Shown piece after piece: positions 10,827 through 20,880 of a DNA stretch of 64,000 bases. The stretch comes from Phymatolithon calcareum (Eukaryota; Rhodophyta; Florideophyceae; Hapalidiales). The translations under genes were made by a program, and so were the position numbers. How positions within the stretch are numbered: position 1 is the stretch's first letter; each line of letters begins with the position of its first letter. The stretch lies in the NCBI GenBank assembly GCA_977006965.1, contig OZ345372.1, forward strand, positions 434,001-498,000, read 5' to 3'. The notes under the pieces are model-generated. The model was not told the origin of the DNA. It saw nothing but the letters and a program-made list of their open reading frames with translations, and ran no database searches.

Positions 10827-13184
10827 ATGAATACGTATAACATAGCACCGACACAGACCAAGATGGTCATGGACCCTGCGTTATTGGCGAGTTTCCAGGC
10901 GTTGAGTTCGACTCTGCGATGGCGCCCGCTGACCTTAAACTTGGAAAGTTGCGAAGAAGGAGGCTTCTTGTACTTCCGAATCACGCTTCGATTAAGTGGC
11001 GATGGACCGACATATGCAGGATTTCCCTCTGGTGCACCGTTCATGCTCACCCGGGACTGTAAAGTCAAGAAGAAAGGTTTCTTTTTGCGTCACTGGGTGC
11101 GACAAGAAGCGCAAGATCACAAGACATTTTCGGTAAGCAAACTGGACCATATGCAGCTTGCAATTGTCGGAGAAACTATGTTAGTGCGTGTGCACATAGA
11201 CCGTGAAATGACTCTTGCGGATACCTTCAAATCAGTTCCATTTGCAACTTGGATGTTTCAGGTTGTGCAAGTGGATGCAGCTATTGAGGGAGCTTCTGGC
11301 GTGCGCTTCGCATTTGCAATCGAGCGAACTGTGACCCCTGAAGAGCGCGAGATTATTCAAAGCAACGTTGAACACACAAAGGAGCAAATCAAAAAGCAGA
11401 GGGCGGCGTCCAAACTAGCCGCGAATAGAGTTGGTCCAATTCGTGCACCACCGCGACCGCTGCCGGTGCAGGCCAATCGTATTGTCAAACCGCAAACGGC
11501 ACAGGGAAGATCGTCAACAGCAGCGAAAACTCCCGCGTCTTTAAGAAGAGCACAAACGACTCGGCAGCGACAGCAACCGCAATCAAACGCGAGACACATG
11601 CCGACTGTGGCAAGCATGACTGGTATTGTTGCGCGAACTTTGCATCCGCAGAACGCGGTCCCCCTCTCAGCTGTTCCACTCGCACCACATCCACCGGCCA
11701 GCGTTCCTGTTGCGAGCGGGCGGAGCGCTCCCCAAGCGACGGCGAAGGGGAATTATGCAAACGGCAGATCTCATGGTGGTCATGCAAATGCGGCTGCCGC
11801 TAGTGCATACAACGCAACTGTGGAGAAACGCTTGAATCACCCATATTTGAAGTTGTGGGAAAAACGCGCTCTGGACGATCCTTATGAACCGTTTTTCCTC
11901 GTCGATTCTGACGAGATGAAGAGCAAAATGAACACTTCCTGGCGCGTAGAGGACTCTTCGAATGCCTCATTGCAGTTTAACTATAAGCGCTTACAATCTC
12001 TACCAGGGGCAAACTACCCTGCTTACTTTCATGATGTTCCTGATGCGAACCATCGCCCTGATGCGGACAACGATTTGCTAATCATGTATCCTGCGAAGAA
12101 GATCAGAACGATGGTTGCGGAAGACAAGCAATCTCAAGATAAGGAATCCGGCAAGAGCAATGGAGTTGACGCCAAAATGGATCTTGGAAGTGAACCCAAG
12201 CAAGATGTACCGGAACAACAGGATAATGGAGGCGGAAAAGCAAGCGATGATTCTGAACAACTGGCGGAAAAGGAACAAGGGAAAGATAAGACAACTGCAA
12301 GCACGCCTCAGAAGGGATCAGTACCTGAGAGCGCATCACTAGGAAAACCTGATGACGATGCGAAGAGAGCAAACAATGTCCCTAAAATTGCAATTGAAAA
12401 GAAGGAAGGAAAAGATGCAGGAGCGGAAGTGGCGCCTCGCAAGGCATCAGTAAATGAAGATACGCAAGCAATGGAGGTGGAAATGTTGAAATCAGTCGAT
12501 CAGACCGCTCCAAGCGATATCGGAAATGATTTGCAGCGTAGTGCTGATGGGATGTCTGTTGAAAAGCCTGGAACCGAAGTTGAAAAAGACACGGAAATTA
12601 AACCTAAAGAGGATGCTGAGAAGGTACGGGAATGTCAAACAGAGAAGGAGCGCAAAAACGGAGCGGAACCTGAAAATCAGGTCGTCAAGGAAGATAAGAA
12701 CAGCATTGAAAGTGAGCCTGGTAACCAGTTTGATAAGGAACGTGAAGTGGAACGGCTGGTGGGCGATATTGTGAAGGAATTTTCAGTTGTGAAAGAACCG
12801 GAGAAGGAACTAAAGTTGCCACCAGATGGTTTGACAGTCAAACTTCCTGAAAATGAACCTGAAACTGTACTTGATCCTATGGTACAGGTTGCAAGTGAGA
12901 AGGAATCTGTGGATCCGAAGCAGGCATCGCATGTCGAATGTGTTGACAAGGAACCTGATATTGACGATGCGAACGAACTGGAAGAAGTCATGGAGACTTC
13001 GGAAAGCGAAGTCTACTCTTCATATGACTACATTGCCGCTGTGAAAGCTGCAGCTGATTATAACACTAACCTTGCCGTGGACCGCGCAGCGCTTCAAAGC
13101 TGGCTACTTGAGGACCGGCGACTTGGCGAGGACAACGATGGTACTAAGGACGACGATGAGAATGAATCATCATCTTCAGACTGA
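10827..13184 (+). CDS. Large KE-rich protein of unknown function
   Basis: The protein is 785 aa from an ATG in good context (caccATGa). I do not recognise it. Residues 1-190 look folded, with alternating hydrophobic positions (LYFRITLRLSGDGPTYAGFP, FATWMFQVVQVDAAIEG) that suggest a beta-rich domain. Residues 190-330 are a basic, P/A/R/Q-rich linker. A second conserved-looking block at about 335-425 contains HPYLKLWEKRALDDPYEPFF and YPAYFHDVPDANHRPDADND. From about 430 to 720 it is highly charged K/E/D sequence, probably disordered or single-helix. The tail returns to order at about 730-760 (YSSYDYIAAVKAAADYN) and ends in acids and serines. There is no membrane segment. The mix suggests a nuclear or cytosolic scaffold, but that is a guess. 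No intron is needed. Confidence 0.75.
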   Translation: MNTYNIAPTQTKMVMDPALLASFQALSSTLRWRPLTLNLESCEEGGFLYFRITLRLSGDGPTYAGFPSGAPFMLTRDCKVKKKGFFLRHWVRQEAQDHKTFSVSKLDHMQLAIVGETMLVRVHIDREMTLADTFKSVPFATWMFQVVQVDAAIEGASGVRFAFAIERTVTPEEREIIQSNVEHTKEQIKKQRAASKLAANRVGPIRAPPRPLPVQANRIVKPQTAQGRSSTAAKTPASLRRAQTTRQRQQPQSNARHMPTVASMTGIVARTLHPQNAVPLSAVPLAPHPPASVPVASGRSAPQATAKGNYANGRSHGGHANAAAASAYNATVEKRLNHPYLKLWEKRALDDPYEPFFLVDSDEMKSKMNTSWRVEDSSNASLQFNYKRLQSLPGANYPAYFHDVPDANHRPDADNDLLIMYPAKKIRTMVAEDKQSQDKESGKSNGVDAKMDLGSEPKQDVPEQQDNGGGKASDDSEQLAEKEQGKDKTTASTPQKGSVPESASLGKPDDDAKRANNVPKIAIEKKEGKDAGAEVAPRKASVNEDTQAMEVEMLKSVDQTAPSDIGNDLQRSADGMSVEKPGTEVEKDTEIKPKEDAEKVRECQTEKERKNGAEPENQVVKEDKNSIESEPGNQFDKEREVERLVGDIVKEFSVVKEPEKELKLPPDGLTVKLPENEPETVLDPMVQVASEKESVDPKQASHVECVDKEPDIDDANELEEVMETSESEVYSSYDYIAAVKAAADYNTNLAVDRAALQSWLLEDRRLGEDNDGTKDDDENESSSSD

Positions 13185-13385
13185 TCTGACATCCACACTG
13201 TTTTCTCCGTAAAACCGTTGTGGGACTGACCCAGACATTCACGGTGTCTTGTTTTCGACTTAGAACTACGTCGAAATTGGCGGTGCATAATCACTCTGCT
13301 GGATTTCTCTTCTCATTATTATCTCGCCAAGCTCTGCAGAACCTGTAGAGGCATTGCCTACAGCGCCATACTCGTAGATATCCTC

Positions 13386-13521
13386 AGCTGTTTATTGCCC
13401 TCTAAAGGCAACAGTATTGCTCACCTTGTAAACAAGAGTTAAGAGCAACCCGTATGAACACGGTAGAGGCACCAGACATACTTATGCATGCCGGCTAATA
13501 AACAGAAAAATAGTGGGACGA
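13386..13521 (-). ncRNA. Candidate Fanzor guide-RNA scaffold, copy 1
   Basis: These 136 nt follow the stop codon of the Fanzor fragment. They match the region after the second Fanzor copy (44851-44986) with only about four differences. All paired bases of the predicted fold are kept: outer stem CTGTTTATT/AATAAACAG, hairpin TTGCC/GGCAA, hairpin TTGCTC/GAGCAA with inner CTTGT/ACAAG, and hairpin CCGT/ACGG. In TnpB and Fanzor loci the guide RNA scaffold lies at and beyond the 3' end of the nuclease gene. The function is inferred from position and foldability, not shown. Confidence 0.4.
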
Positions 13522-14162
13522 CTACGACCTAGACAGATACTCCGGACGCTCTTTTCCTAAAAGCATGTGGACACCACATGTTCCTATGTTGCGCGCGGCG
13601 TTCACGTCCCGGTCAATGTGTCCCACGCTGCAGGAGATCTCGCCCGGTGCACTGTTTGGACAGTGTAGCACACGAAAACTTTCACCCTTTTGCATAGCCT
13701 TCCCAAATCCATGACAACGTGCAGACGTCCGGAACTCGTCCGTCAGAACCACAGGACACATCTTCGCCAAAGCCCAAATCAGCTTCTTCCCGCGGAGTAG
13801 GCCCGCTTTTTCCAAACCTGTACTGAGCATTGCCGAAGAAAACGACCCGGGGACGACCGTACAGCTCCTTCTTCTTCTGCTTCTTCTGTTGGCCTTTCAA
13901 CCGCCGCAGCTCTATTGTTCCTCGTCGAACAATACGGAGGATGCAAGGTGATGGATCGCTCTTTGCCCGGCACGGAACCGCGCAAATCTTTTGCGTCGCC
14001 GCAGCGGACTTAGAAGTTCCTCCATCATGATGGGCAAAGTCGCGTGAACGACCGTGGCGTACGCTCGCGCTTTTCCGGCCTCCTTCAGCGTCACCTCGCT
14101 GAATCGCTGCACGGCGGCTCGGTACGCGGGGTTTTCTCGCCTCTTATCTTCAAAATTCTGCG
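13522..14162 (-). pseudogene. Fanzor (eukaryotic TnpB) 3' fragment, copy 1
   Basis: This is the C-terminal third of a Fanzor RNA-guided nuclease, broken into three frames. It runs from QNFEDKRRENPAYRAAV to the end PEYLSRS. Compared with the copy at 45-47 kb it has lost one base near 13914 and appears to carry an extra C near 13805. The zinc-ribbon second cysteine is Phe (CHGFGKA instead of CHGCGNA). The RuvC-III block DRDVNAARNI is intact. It keeps about 17 residues (YATVVH then ATLPIMMEELLSPL) that the other copy has deleted. Everything upstream of this point, including RuvC-I, is missing, and the homology stops exactly at 14162, where a Sel1-repeat gene begins on the other strand. Confidence 0.85.
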
Positions 14163-14652
14163 CTACTATGAAATCGCAGTGGAGCAGGGGTATCCTGCCG
14201 CCGCCGTCAATCTCGGCGTCATGCTGCACGACGGCGCAGCCGGCCTGCAGATGGACGGGCTGTCCGCGAAGGCGCTGTACGAGCTGGCGTGCGAGAACGG
14301 AGACACCATTGCGGCAAACAACCTCGGCCTGCTCTTGCAGCACGGCGCGCCCGGCGTCGAGAAGGACGGCACGGCTGCGGCGCGCGCGTATGAAGTGGCC
14401 ATTGGACGCGGGGAGCGCAACCATGCGAGACGCAATCTGGGAGAATTGTTGTCGGAGGGCGCCAGCAATGTGAGACCGAATATTCCGCAGGCTATTGAGC
14501 AACTTGCTATGGCTAATGAGGAGGGCGACGCGCCGTCCAGGGCGGCCGCGCAGAATAAACTGCGCGCGCTTATCAGCCGCGATCGGGACGCGGTGCGCAA
14601 CTCACTTACGAGAAGCTTAAGGAAGAAGTATGGCGAGATTCTGCTGTCGTAG
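14163..14652 (+). pseudogene. Sel1-repeat protein, 5' end lost to Fanzor junction
   Basis: Four Sel1-like repeats of about 36 aa are visible: YYEIAVEQGYPAAAVNLGVM, LYELACENGDTIAANNLGLL, AYEVAIGRGERNHARRNLGE and a degenerate one from IEQLAMANEEGDAPSRAA. Sel1 repeats form TPR-like alpha-solenoids that bind partner proteins. No ATG precedes the first repeat; the open frame continues upstream only because it runs antisense through the Fanzor fragment (from a GTG at 14044). The 5' part of the gene is therefore absent, and transcription from this strand would make a Fanzor-antisense/Sel1 chimera. The stop is at 14650-14652. GC content is clearly higher than in the surroundings. Confidence 0.75.
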
Positions 14653-15270
14653 GGGAATGGTTGGGGGTGCATGTGCGCCCGTATGAATTGTACTGTACTT
14701 TCGGCACTATTTGAGCGCCTTCACCTTTTTTGCTTCGTCGCTGCACGATTAGGCGGTGCTGCACATGTTTTTCGAATGCACTACTGAGCAGAATAAAACT
14801 CTTAAACTTTGCAATCGCTACAGTTTGCTGTCGCACCGACGGACGGAGGGAGGCGCTCTGGTCTTTCCGTGCCATTGCTTGCGTGGGTGTATGCAGACTG
14901 ACTGTTGGAGCACGTGCGGATGAAACTCTCTGCGAGACACTGGGCAACTGCAGGGGATGTGATGCGTGGGGAGGCTTGGAAAATTAATTTTGTTTATCTC
15001 GATTACTGGAGAATGCGGTAAAAAGCAGATTTTAGGTCTGATAGACTGGGAAGCACAAAACTAGACCGTAAAATACAGCTTTATGGTTTATGTAAAAATT
15101 ATAGTTTTTTGATCACCAGCTTACGGAGGAGCAGGTCAGGTGTCGATAGCGTCAGCAACAATGTAATCCACTTAACCAATGTTTTGTTTCCGAAACGCGG
15201 TTTCCCGCGAAAAATAAAATTAAACATGTGTCGTTCGGGATGTTTTTGAAACCAGCTAACCCGTGTTTTC
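14653..15270. other. Intergenic, no gene seen
   Basis: This is 3' flank of the Sel1 remnant with no recognisable domain, RNA or element. Confidence 0.5.
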
Positions 15271-15840
15271 ACTGATGAGAGGCAACCTTAACCATCAGCC
15301 AAAATCGCCGCGCCGTGCGTACACTGCGGGCCTTCTGGCCCACACCGGTCCCGACCAGAGGACCCAAAATAATTTTGACACGTGGAAAAACGAGGCCGGC
15401 GGGCTTGCGCCGGCCCCCCAAATATCATAAAGCACATGCGTTCTGCCCGCACACCTACCCGCCCGCCGCCGGATCACAATCGTGCCGCTTGCGCTTGTCT
15501 CTTTGTCTGCCGGCCTGCCCGTCTGGGCCTGCCGGCCTGCTCGTCTGTGCCTGCCCACCTGCCCGTCTGTGCCTGCCCCCTGCTCGTCTGTGTCTGCCCC
15601 CCTGCTCGTCTGTGTCTGCCCGCCTGCCCGTCTGGGCCTGCCCGCCTGCTCGTCTGTGCCTGCCCGCCTGCCCGTCTGGGCCTGCCCGCCTGTGCCCGTC
15701 CAACTGCCCGCTTGTGCTTTCTGCATGCTAACCTACCCGCCCGCCGCTCGATCGTAATCGTACCGGCCTGTGCTTGTCTGTCTGCACATCTTCCCGCCCG
15801 CCGTCTTATTGCATAGTGCACACTTGTGCTTGCTTGGTTG
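15271..15840 (+). repeat. Dispersed repeat with GC-rich minisatellite, copy A
   Basis: A unique arm of about 150 bp (from ACTGATGAGAGGCAAC, containing CCATCAGCCAAAATCGCCGC) leads into an imperfect minisatellite made of variants of CCTGCCCGCCTGCTCGTCTG. The same arm, inverted, ends copy B at about 20880. The open frames through the array on both strands are repeat artefacts rich in A, C, P, G and R. Confidence 0.8.
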
Positions 15841-15985
15841 TCCGCCCGCCTGCTGACCTGATCTTTTCTTCTCGTCCCCGCTCGTCTGCTACTTATTTTT
15901 GTGTGTTTAGCGAAAGAATGTTGTAGAAGGGTAGGCTTATTAAAACGTTCCGAGTTTATTTTAATCCAACAGTACTTTATGGTAT

Positions 15986-16586
15986 CTAGACACTAGGGTA
16001 GATTCCCAAGTCCTTCCTCGTCTGAATAATAAACCTCAGGTCTTTGTCCATAACAGTAACGTGTTTCGCATGGATCGCCGCGCGGTTTGAATCGTGAAAG
16101 AACTGCACGACGTACATTTCCGACGCTTCCTGGAGCGCGAGAAAAGCGTCTTTTTTGAAACGAAAGTCCGGGCGGAACTTTTGCATCAGCTCACGTACAA
16201 AGCGCGCAAACGGCGCCTTCCGGATAAGAAGCCCGGTGCTGCGCTGCAGCTTGCGGATCTCGCGAAGAGCGACGGTACCGGGCTTCCACTTCCGGTTCTT
16301 CGCGACGGCGGCGGAAGTCGGGAGGGTCTTCTTCGTCTTCGTTCTTTTTCCGCCCCCGAGCACGTGCTTGGCGCGATTCGTCTGTTTCGTGCGCGCTATT
16401 CTGGGGTGCTGCTGAACGTCTTGGAGTTGGAGGGCGGGAAAGTACGAGGGCAGTTTGCATATAGGAAAAATAATTTATTGATAATTTTAATTCATTTTTA
16501 CAATCAAACTCTGACGCCAAATTCGGGCGAATTAGCATCTGATAAGCCCGAAAACGACCTCAGTTTTGGACTGAATATCATACCAT
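15986..16586 (-). CDS. Divergent histone H3 variant (possible CENH3), spliced
   Basis: The open frame downstream of 16408 reads ...ARTKQTNRAKHVLGGGKRTK and then an H3 fold: KWKPGTVALREIRKLQRSTG, LLIRKAPFARFVRELMQ, FLALQEASEMYVVQFFHDSN, AAIHAKHVTVMDKDLRF. ARTKQT is the canonical H3 start, but no ATG lies in frame before it. An ATG at 16586-16584 is followed at once by a GTATGA donor, and CAG acceptors at 16412 or 16409 put it in frame. I therefore infer a 172- or 175-nt intron right after the start codon, giving M(Q)HPRIARTKQT. The tail lacks the usual K9/K27 blocks and the core is diverged (FRPDFRFKKDAF in loop 1, same length as H3). A centromeric H3 is possible, but the lengthened CENP-A loop is not seen. 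The gene is divergent from the J-like gene, about 240 bp ATG to ATG. Confidence 0.72.
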
Positions 16587-16825
16587 TATTATTTTGTGGA
16601 TATTTCTCCTCAGCCAGAAGTGAGGCCGTATTCGTGCGAATTTGCTTGTGATATGCTCGGAAACGAGGTCAGTTTCTGTATTCTTAATTTGTGGTTTATT
16701 TTTTGTTACTCCTCGTGAGATCAGATTAGTAAAAACTAGCTGGTTTCATCCCCGAATATGAGCTCTGTTCCACACAGCCGTCTTTCACACGGAATAAGGT
16801 CGTTCGTTTACTCCATCACTGTGCC

Positions 16826-17278
16826 ATGGTTTTCGACAATGCCTTCTACGATCTTTTGGGCGTTAAGCCAGACGCCGACCAGGGCACGATTGCCTCTGCT
16901 TACAAGAGGAAGGCGAAAAAAGTTCACACCGCTCGGCTTGATGGTGGAGACAGCGCTATATTTGAGCAACTGCAAGACGCGTTTTTCACTCTTTATGTTA
17001 CTTCTCTTCGTAAGGCATATGATGAAGGAGGTGAACCGGCTTCTCTTCGGATTCAAAGCATTTCGGCTGATTTGCTTGGGTGGAACAGAGCTGATACCGA
17101 CGAAGGGGGTCCTGCTATTGTGGAAGATTCTGAGGACGATGATAACTCTATCGACGATGATTCTGATGGCGCAAAGTCTGTCGAGGACATGACCACAGAA
17201 ATTGTTCCTGAAATTGATGACAAGGATGGGAGTGTTGCTGCTGAAATCAAAGCACAGAGGAACAATAATAAGCAGTAG
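16826..17278 (+). CDS. J-domain-like protein lacking the HPD motif
   Basis: The protein is 150 aa from the ATG at 16826. Residues 4-68 follow the DnaJ pattern: FYDLLGVKPDADQGTIASAY, KRKAKKVHTARLDGGDSAIF, EQLQDAFFTL, LRKAYDEGG. The HPD tripeptide that stimulates Hsp70 ATPase is replaced by HTA, so it is J-like and probably cannot activate Hsp70 in the usual way. A tail rich in D, S and E follows. After the stop, a TTTTCAG acceptor at 17316-17322 leads into an open stretch encoding EVNKAAKEKAARDKKSKK and a stop at 17380. A 45-nt intron 17278-17322 (donor TA|GTACGA) would join it in frame and replace the stop with Tyr. That basic tail is plausible but unproven. Confidence 0.72.
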   Translation: MVFDNAFYDLLGVKPDADQGTIASAYKRKAKKVHTARLDGGDSAIFEQLQDAFFTLYVTSLRKAYDEGGEPASLRIQSISADLLGWNRADTDEGGPAIVEDSEDDDNSIDDDSDGAKSVEDMTTEIVPEIDDKDGSVAAEIKAQRNNNKQ

Positions 17279-17455
17279 TACGACGCATGGGTCGACTGCA
17301 TGGGTTCAAAGTTAATTTTCAGTGAGGTGAACAAGGCTGCGAAGGAGAAGGCTGCGAGAGATAAGAAAAGCAAGAAGTAGTTATTTATTAGAAAATTGAA
17401 TCTAATCTACGCTATGGACGTCGGTGCGCGACATACCATATTAATGATCTATAGT

Positions 17456-20036
17456 TCAAGGTAAATACAGGGTATCAGCGTTTCCCCAGGTCAATGGAGT
17501 ACCCCTTGATGCCATGTCTTTCTCAACATTTGCGCGGTATGCAGAAATGAGTGACAATACAGCGTTCCTGATATGTAGTAGTTTCTGAGACCCGGCGTCT
17601 GTCTTTTCCAATTCTTCAACGTGTCGTATCATCCACTCCAACTCTTCTTTGACAAATCTCGCATTTTCTGCTCTCCCGGAAACGTCCGCTGGGATCTCAA
17701 GGATGGAAGGTAGCGCCATGTCGGATGTTATATCCGTTGCGTGTGGAGGAGCTTCGAATCTTGAAGTCCGCAAGTTTGGCTCTAGGCTAGCATAGCGCCT
17801 TTTTTCTTCTCGCAAGAAAGCAAGAAATGGCGGATGTCTCGATCTTACAACATCTCGGTAGCTCGGAAGTGACGAAGAAGATATACGATGCTTGCATATG
17901 AGAAACCTGGTCATTAGAAATGCAGGATATGAGCACTTCCAACTCAGAACATCAGTGCAATAGATCTGATTCACCTGTCTCGTAGATAATTCTTGCCATT
18001 CTTTTGCGAATTCTTCCACCACACTGGCTTTTTCGATCCAACAGATAGCATCTTGTAGTCGTTCTCGAGCCTCACCATCAAGAATGTATTGATCAAATGG
18101 GTGATAAAATCGACTCTCGGCCGATTGTGCAAAATCAAATAATGACGCTTCAAAAGGGACCAATGTGACTCAACCATCATTGTAGTCCTTGTGAATGGTA
18201 TTCTTTCTTTCTCATTCCGGCGGCCCCACGTTTTAAACTTCTCTGGTTGATACCATTGTCTGATTAGGTACTCGTATAAAGAAGCTGTTCTTGCATCAGA
18301 ATGCAGATACGCAATATCTGACATTGCCACATCTCTTACATCTTCAGAGCTCAATCCCGGGCACAGTAAGGGTGCATGTTGTAGTGTTTCGATACAAGAT
18401 CCAACACTTTTTTTCATCCTCTTCTGTCATTTTTTGGGTTGAGGTCTTTCATAAATCAGGTATCTTGAACTTGATTGCCCGTTTCATGTGCCATAAGCAC
18501 AAAGTAGGGACCAACTTGAAAACGACTCGAATCGAATTCATTTGCCCATGGTCCTTATCCGTGAAGAAAAATTTCGGCTTGAAATTAGAAAGATTAGCTC
18601 GAACAGAAGACAGAAATTGTGTTACTAGTGTTTGTCTGCAGATTGATCCCTGACCTCCATCAGCATTGTTTTGTAAAAAGAGGTATGCGATTGGAAATCC
18701 AGTGCCGAAAACTGCTGTAAGGACGCCGAAGAGTTCTAGCTTTGAGATATTTGTCTTGTACGTGCTGTCGATGAAAGCTTCGGCACACTCGTGCGTCAGG
18801 GTTATTTTCTTTCCAATTTCGGTGACAAATCCAAGCTCATACGGCTCAGCATTGTAGAAACATTGCGACAAGTTCTGGCATGTTTCTAGGAGCAATCTGC
18901 AAGATATGAACAGATTCTCGTTACACATAAATTGCTGCTTCATAGCTTCGCACTACCGGTAGTACACTTGAGACCATGAGAACGGACGAACAGCCTTCTG
19001 CTGCAGTATACCGCATACTTGAAAAGGAGCTAATTCTTCCAGAGCTATTTTAGGCCCCGCTTCTTCATGATGCGACTCATGACATACTCGGATGATAATA
19101 TTTCCAGATACCGACAATAGAACAGAGATCGATCCTCCACACTTATTGGTTTCTTCGTCTCACGCATGCGTTTTCTCCGTTTAGATCGGTCGCTTGAATC
19201 AGCACGTAGACTTCGTTGACTGCAGTAGAACTGTGTCGAGTTTTCAAGCCTTCTATTTGTCACGTATTCGTACTTCTCAATAGATTCGAATCCTGACTTG
19301 ATAAAGTTAGCAAATTCTTCAATTGGAGTATTAGGAAAAACATCTTTCGACCTGAATAGGAGCATATGTAACCGCGTTTAAGGGCGGCAGGTGCTCTAAA
19401 TGTCATTGAATGCCATTGATAAAGCAAACTTAGTGAGATCGTCTCGGAAAACATAGCTCGTGTGAAAAACACGGGAGGCATTCCATTGTACCGCATACAC
19501 CTTCTGTAAGGCGAGCATGTCGATAAGAATTGAGACCCAGACTCATCGAGAAAGGAAGCAGACTGCGAGAATATTTCAGTCTTCGCAGAAATGATATCTC
19601 ACTTTCCGTCAAAATAGAGCACGATAGAAAAAGCCATAAACATGTGAACATATTCTCGTTCACAACACTTTCTTCCTCAAGATGAAACTGGCAGAGAGCC
19701 AAATCAATAGCATATTCATCAATAGAAACTAAATTTGATAGAACTTCAGACGCTTTTTCGCGGTCAGGTATTCCGTTCAAAAAAATTCTCCCGGTAGAAT
19801 ACTTTTGGGTTTATACCATCTGGACCGTACGTGGAAGAGAGATTAGCGAAGCTGAAGATACCATTCATGGTTGTCGAAGAGCTCTCGTCCATCTCGAAGG
19901 AAGGATATGTTTCCAGAATTTGGATTAAGGCCGAAGTGTCGGTGCAATTAAAACAAAAGAAGTTGACCGTTTCAGCGAATAAAACTCTTAAATGCGGGCG
20001 TACAATAAGTGGGAAAATAATAGAAAAGTGTAGCAT
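17456..20036 (-). mobile_element. Decayed Mutator-like (MULE) element, SWIM-type transposase
   Basis: Leftward fragments in several frames make up one transposase. From 18943: FIDSTYKTN, GFPIAYLFLQNN, FKPKFFFTDKDHGQMNSI and LCLWHMKRAIKFKI, the MULE transposase domain with its first two acidic residues. From 18417 in another frame: FKTWGRRNEKE, PFTRTTMMVESHWSLLKRHY, which carries the third acidic residue. From 18163: a SWIM-type zinc finger, SWKCSYPAFL then LICKH. Upstream pieces (19045-19365 with a Cys-rich basic stretch, 19430-19780, 19764-20036) are probably the N-terminal part in further broken frames. At least four frame changes make it non-functional. I could not place its terminal inverted repeats. 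Confidence 0.75.
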
Positions 20037-20339
20037 TACAGTAAAAAGTGATGTGGAATTCGACCGTTTCGCAACGCGAAACGATCGAAAACGGGCTCAG
20101 AATTTTCATCCAAAATATAATTGTCAAAAAGGAATTTTATTGGGATTAACCTCGATTTTGTTTTTACTATGGTACGGGGAAAAACTTGTGGCACCAAGAA
20201 AAGCGTTTTTATGGTAGCCGAGATGTGAAGCTATATTCCCATCTATCTAACGTACTGCTTTGTGCAGAAGCTGGACTAAAAAATTAACTCGCAACGGTTC
20301 ATAGAAAGACCTACTTACTACAAAGAGCATAGGCTTAGC

Positions 20340-20880
20340 GATACAGAGGGACCCGAACAGGCAACTGGCAAGGCAGTCTTTTTTAGTGGAGCGGGGACTG
20401 GCGGGAAAGCAAGGCAGAGTTTTTTAGCGGGCCGGAGGGCAGACGGCCGAACGAGGAAGCTTTTGGGGGCAGGCGGGCAGGAAAAGGAAGTCAGGCCGGC
20501 AGACAAACAGACAAGCGCAAGCGGGCACGATTGAGATCGGGCGACGGGCGAGCAGGTGTGTAGGCTATCCGGCGGGGGTGGGGGGGGGGCGGACGAGCAA
20601 GGAGAAAAGCGCAGGCGGGCACGATTGAGATCGGGCAACGGGCGGGCAGGTGTGCAGGCGATCCGGCGGCGGGCGGTGCGCAGCGGACGTGCAGGTGTGC
20701 AGGCAGGACGAATATGATTTAAGATATTTGGGCGGCCGGCACAAGCCCTCGGGTTTCGCTTTTCCACGTGTCAAAATTAAAGTGAGACCTCTGGTCGGGA
20801 CCGGTGCGGACCAGAAGGCCCGCAGTGTACACACGGCGCGGCGATTTTGGCTGATGGTTAAGATTGCCTACTGATTAGTA
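20340..20880 (-). repeat. Dispersed repeat with GC-rich minisatellite, copy B
   Basis: This is the inverted counterpart of copy A at 15271-15840. The shared arm, read leftwards, runs from about 20880 (CTTAACCATCAGCCAAAATC, CCGCGCCGTG, CACCGGTCCCGACCAGAGG, TTTTGACACGTGGAAAA) for about 170 bp. It then enters a minisatellite of GGCGGGCAGGTGTGCAGG-type units whose sequence and length differ from copy A. The far ends of the two copies do not obviously match. Confidence 0.75.

Noticed and set aside
15295-15830. Long overlapping open frames on both strands rich in A, C, P and G
   Set aside because: They are translations of a GC-rich minisatellite with no stop codons by composition; all frames look alike.
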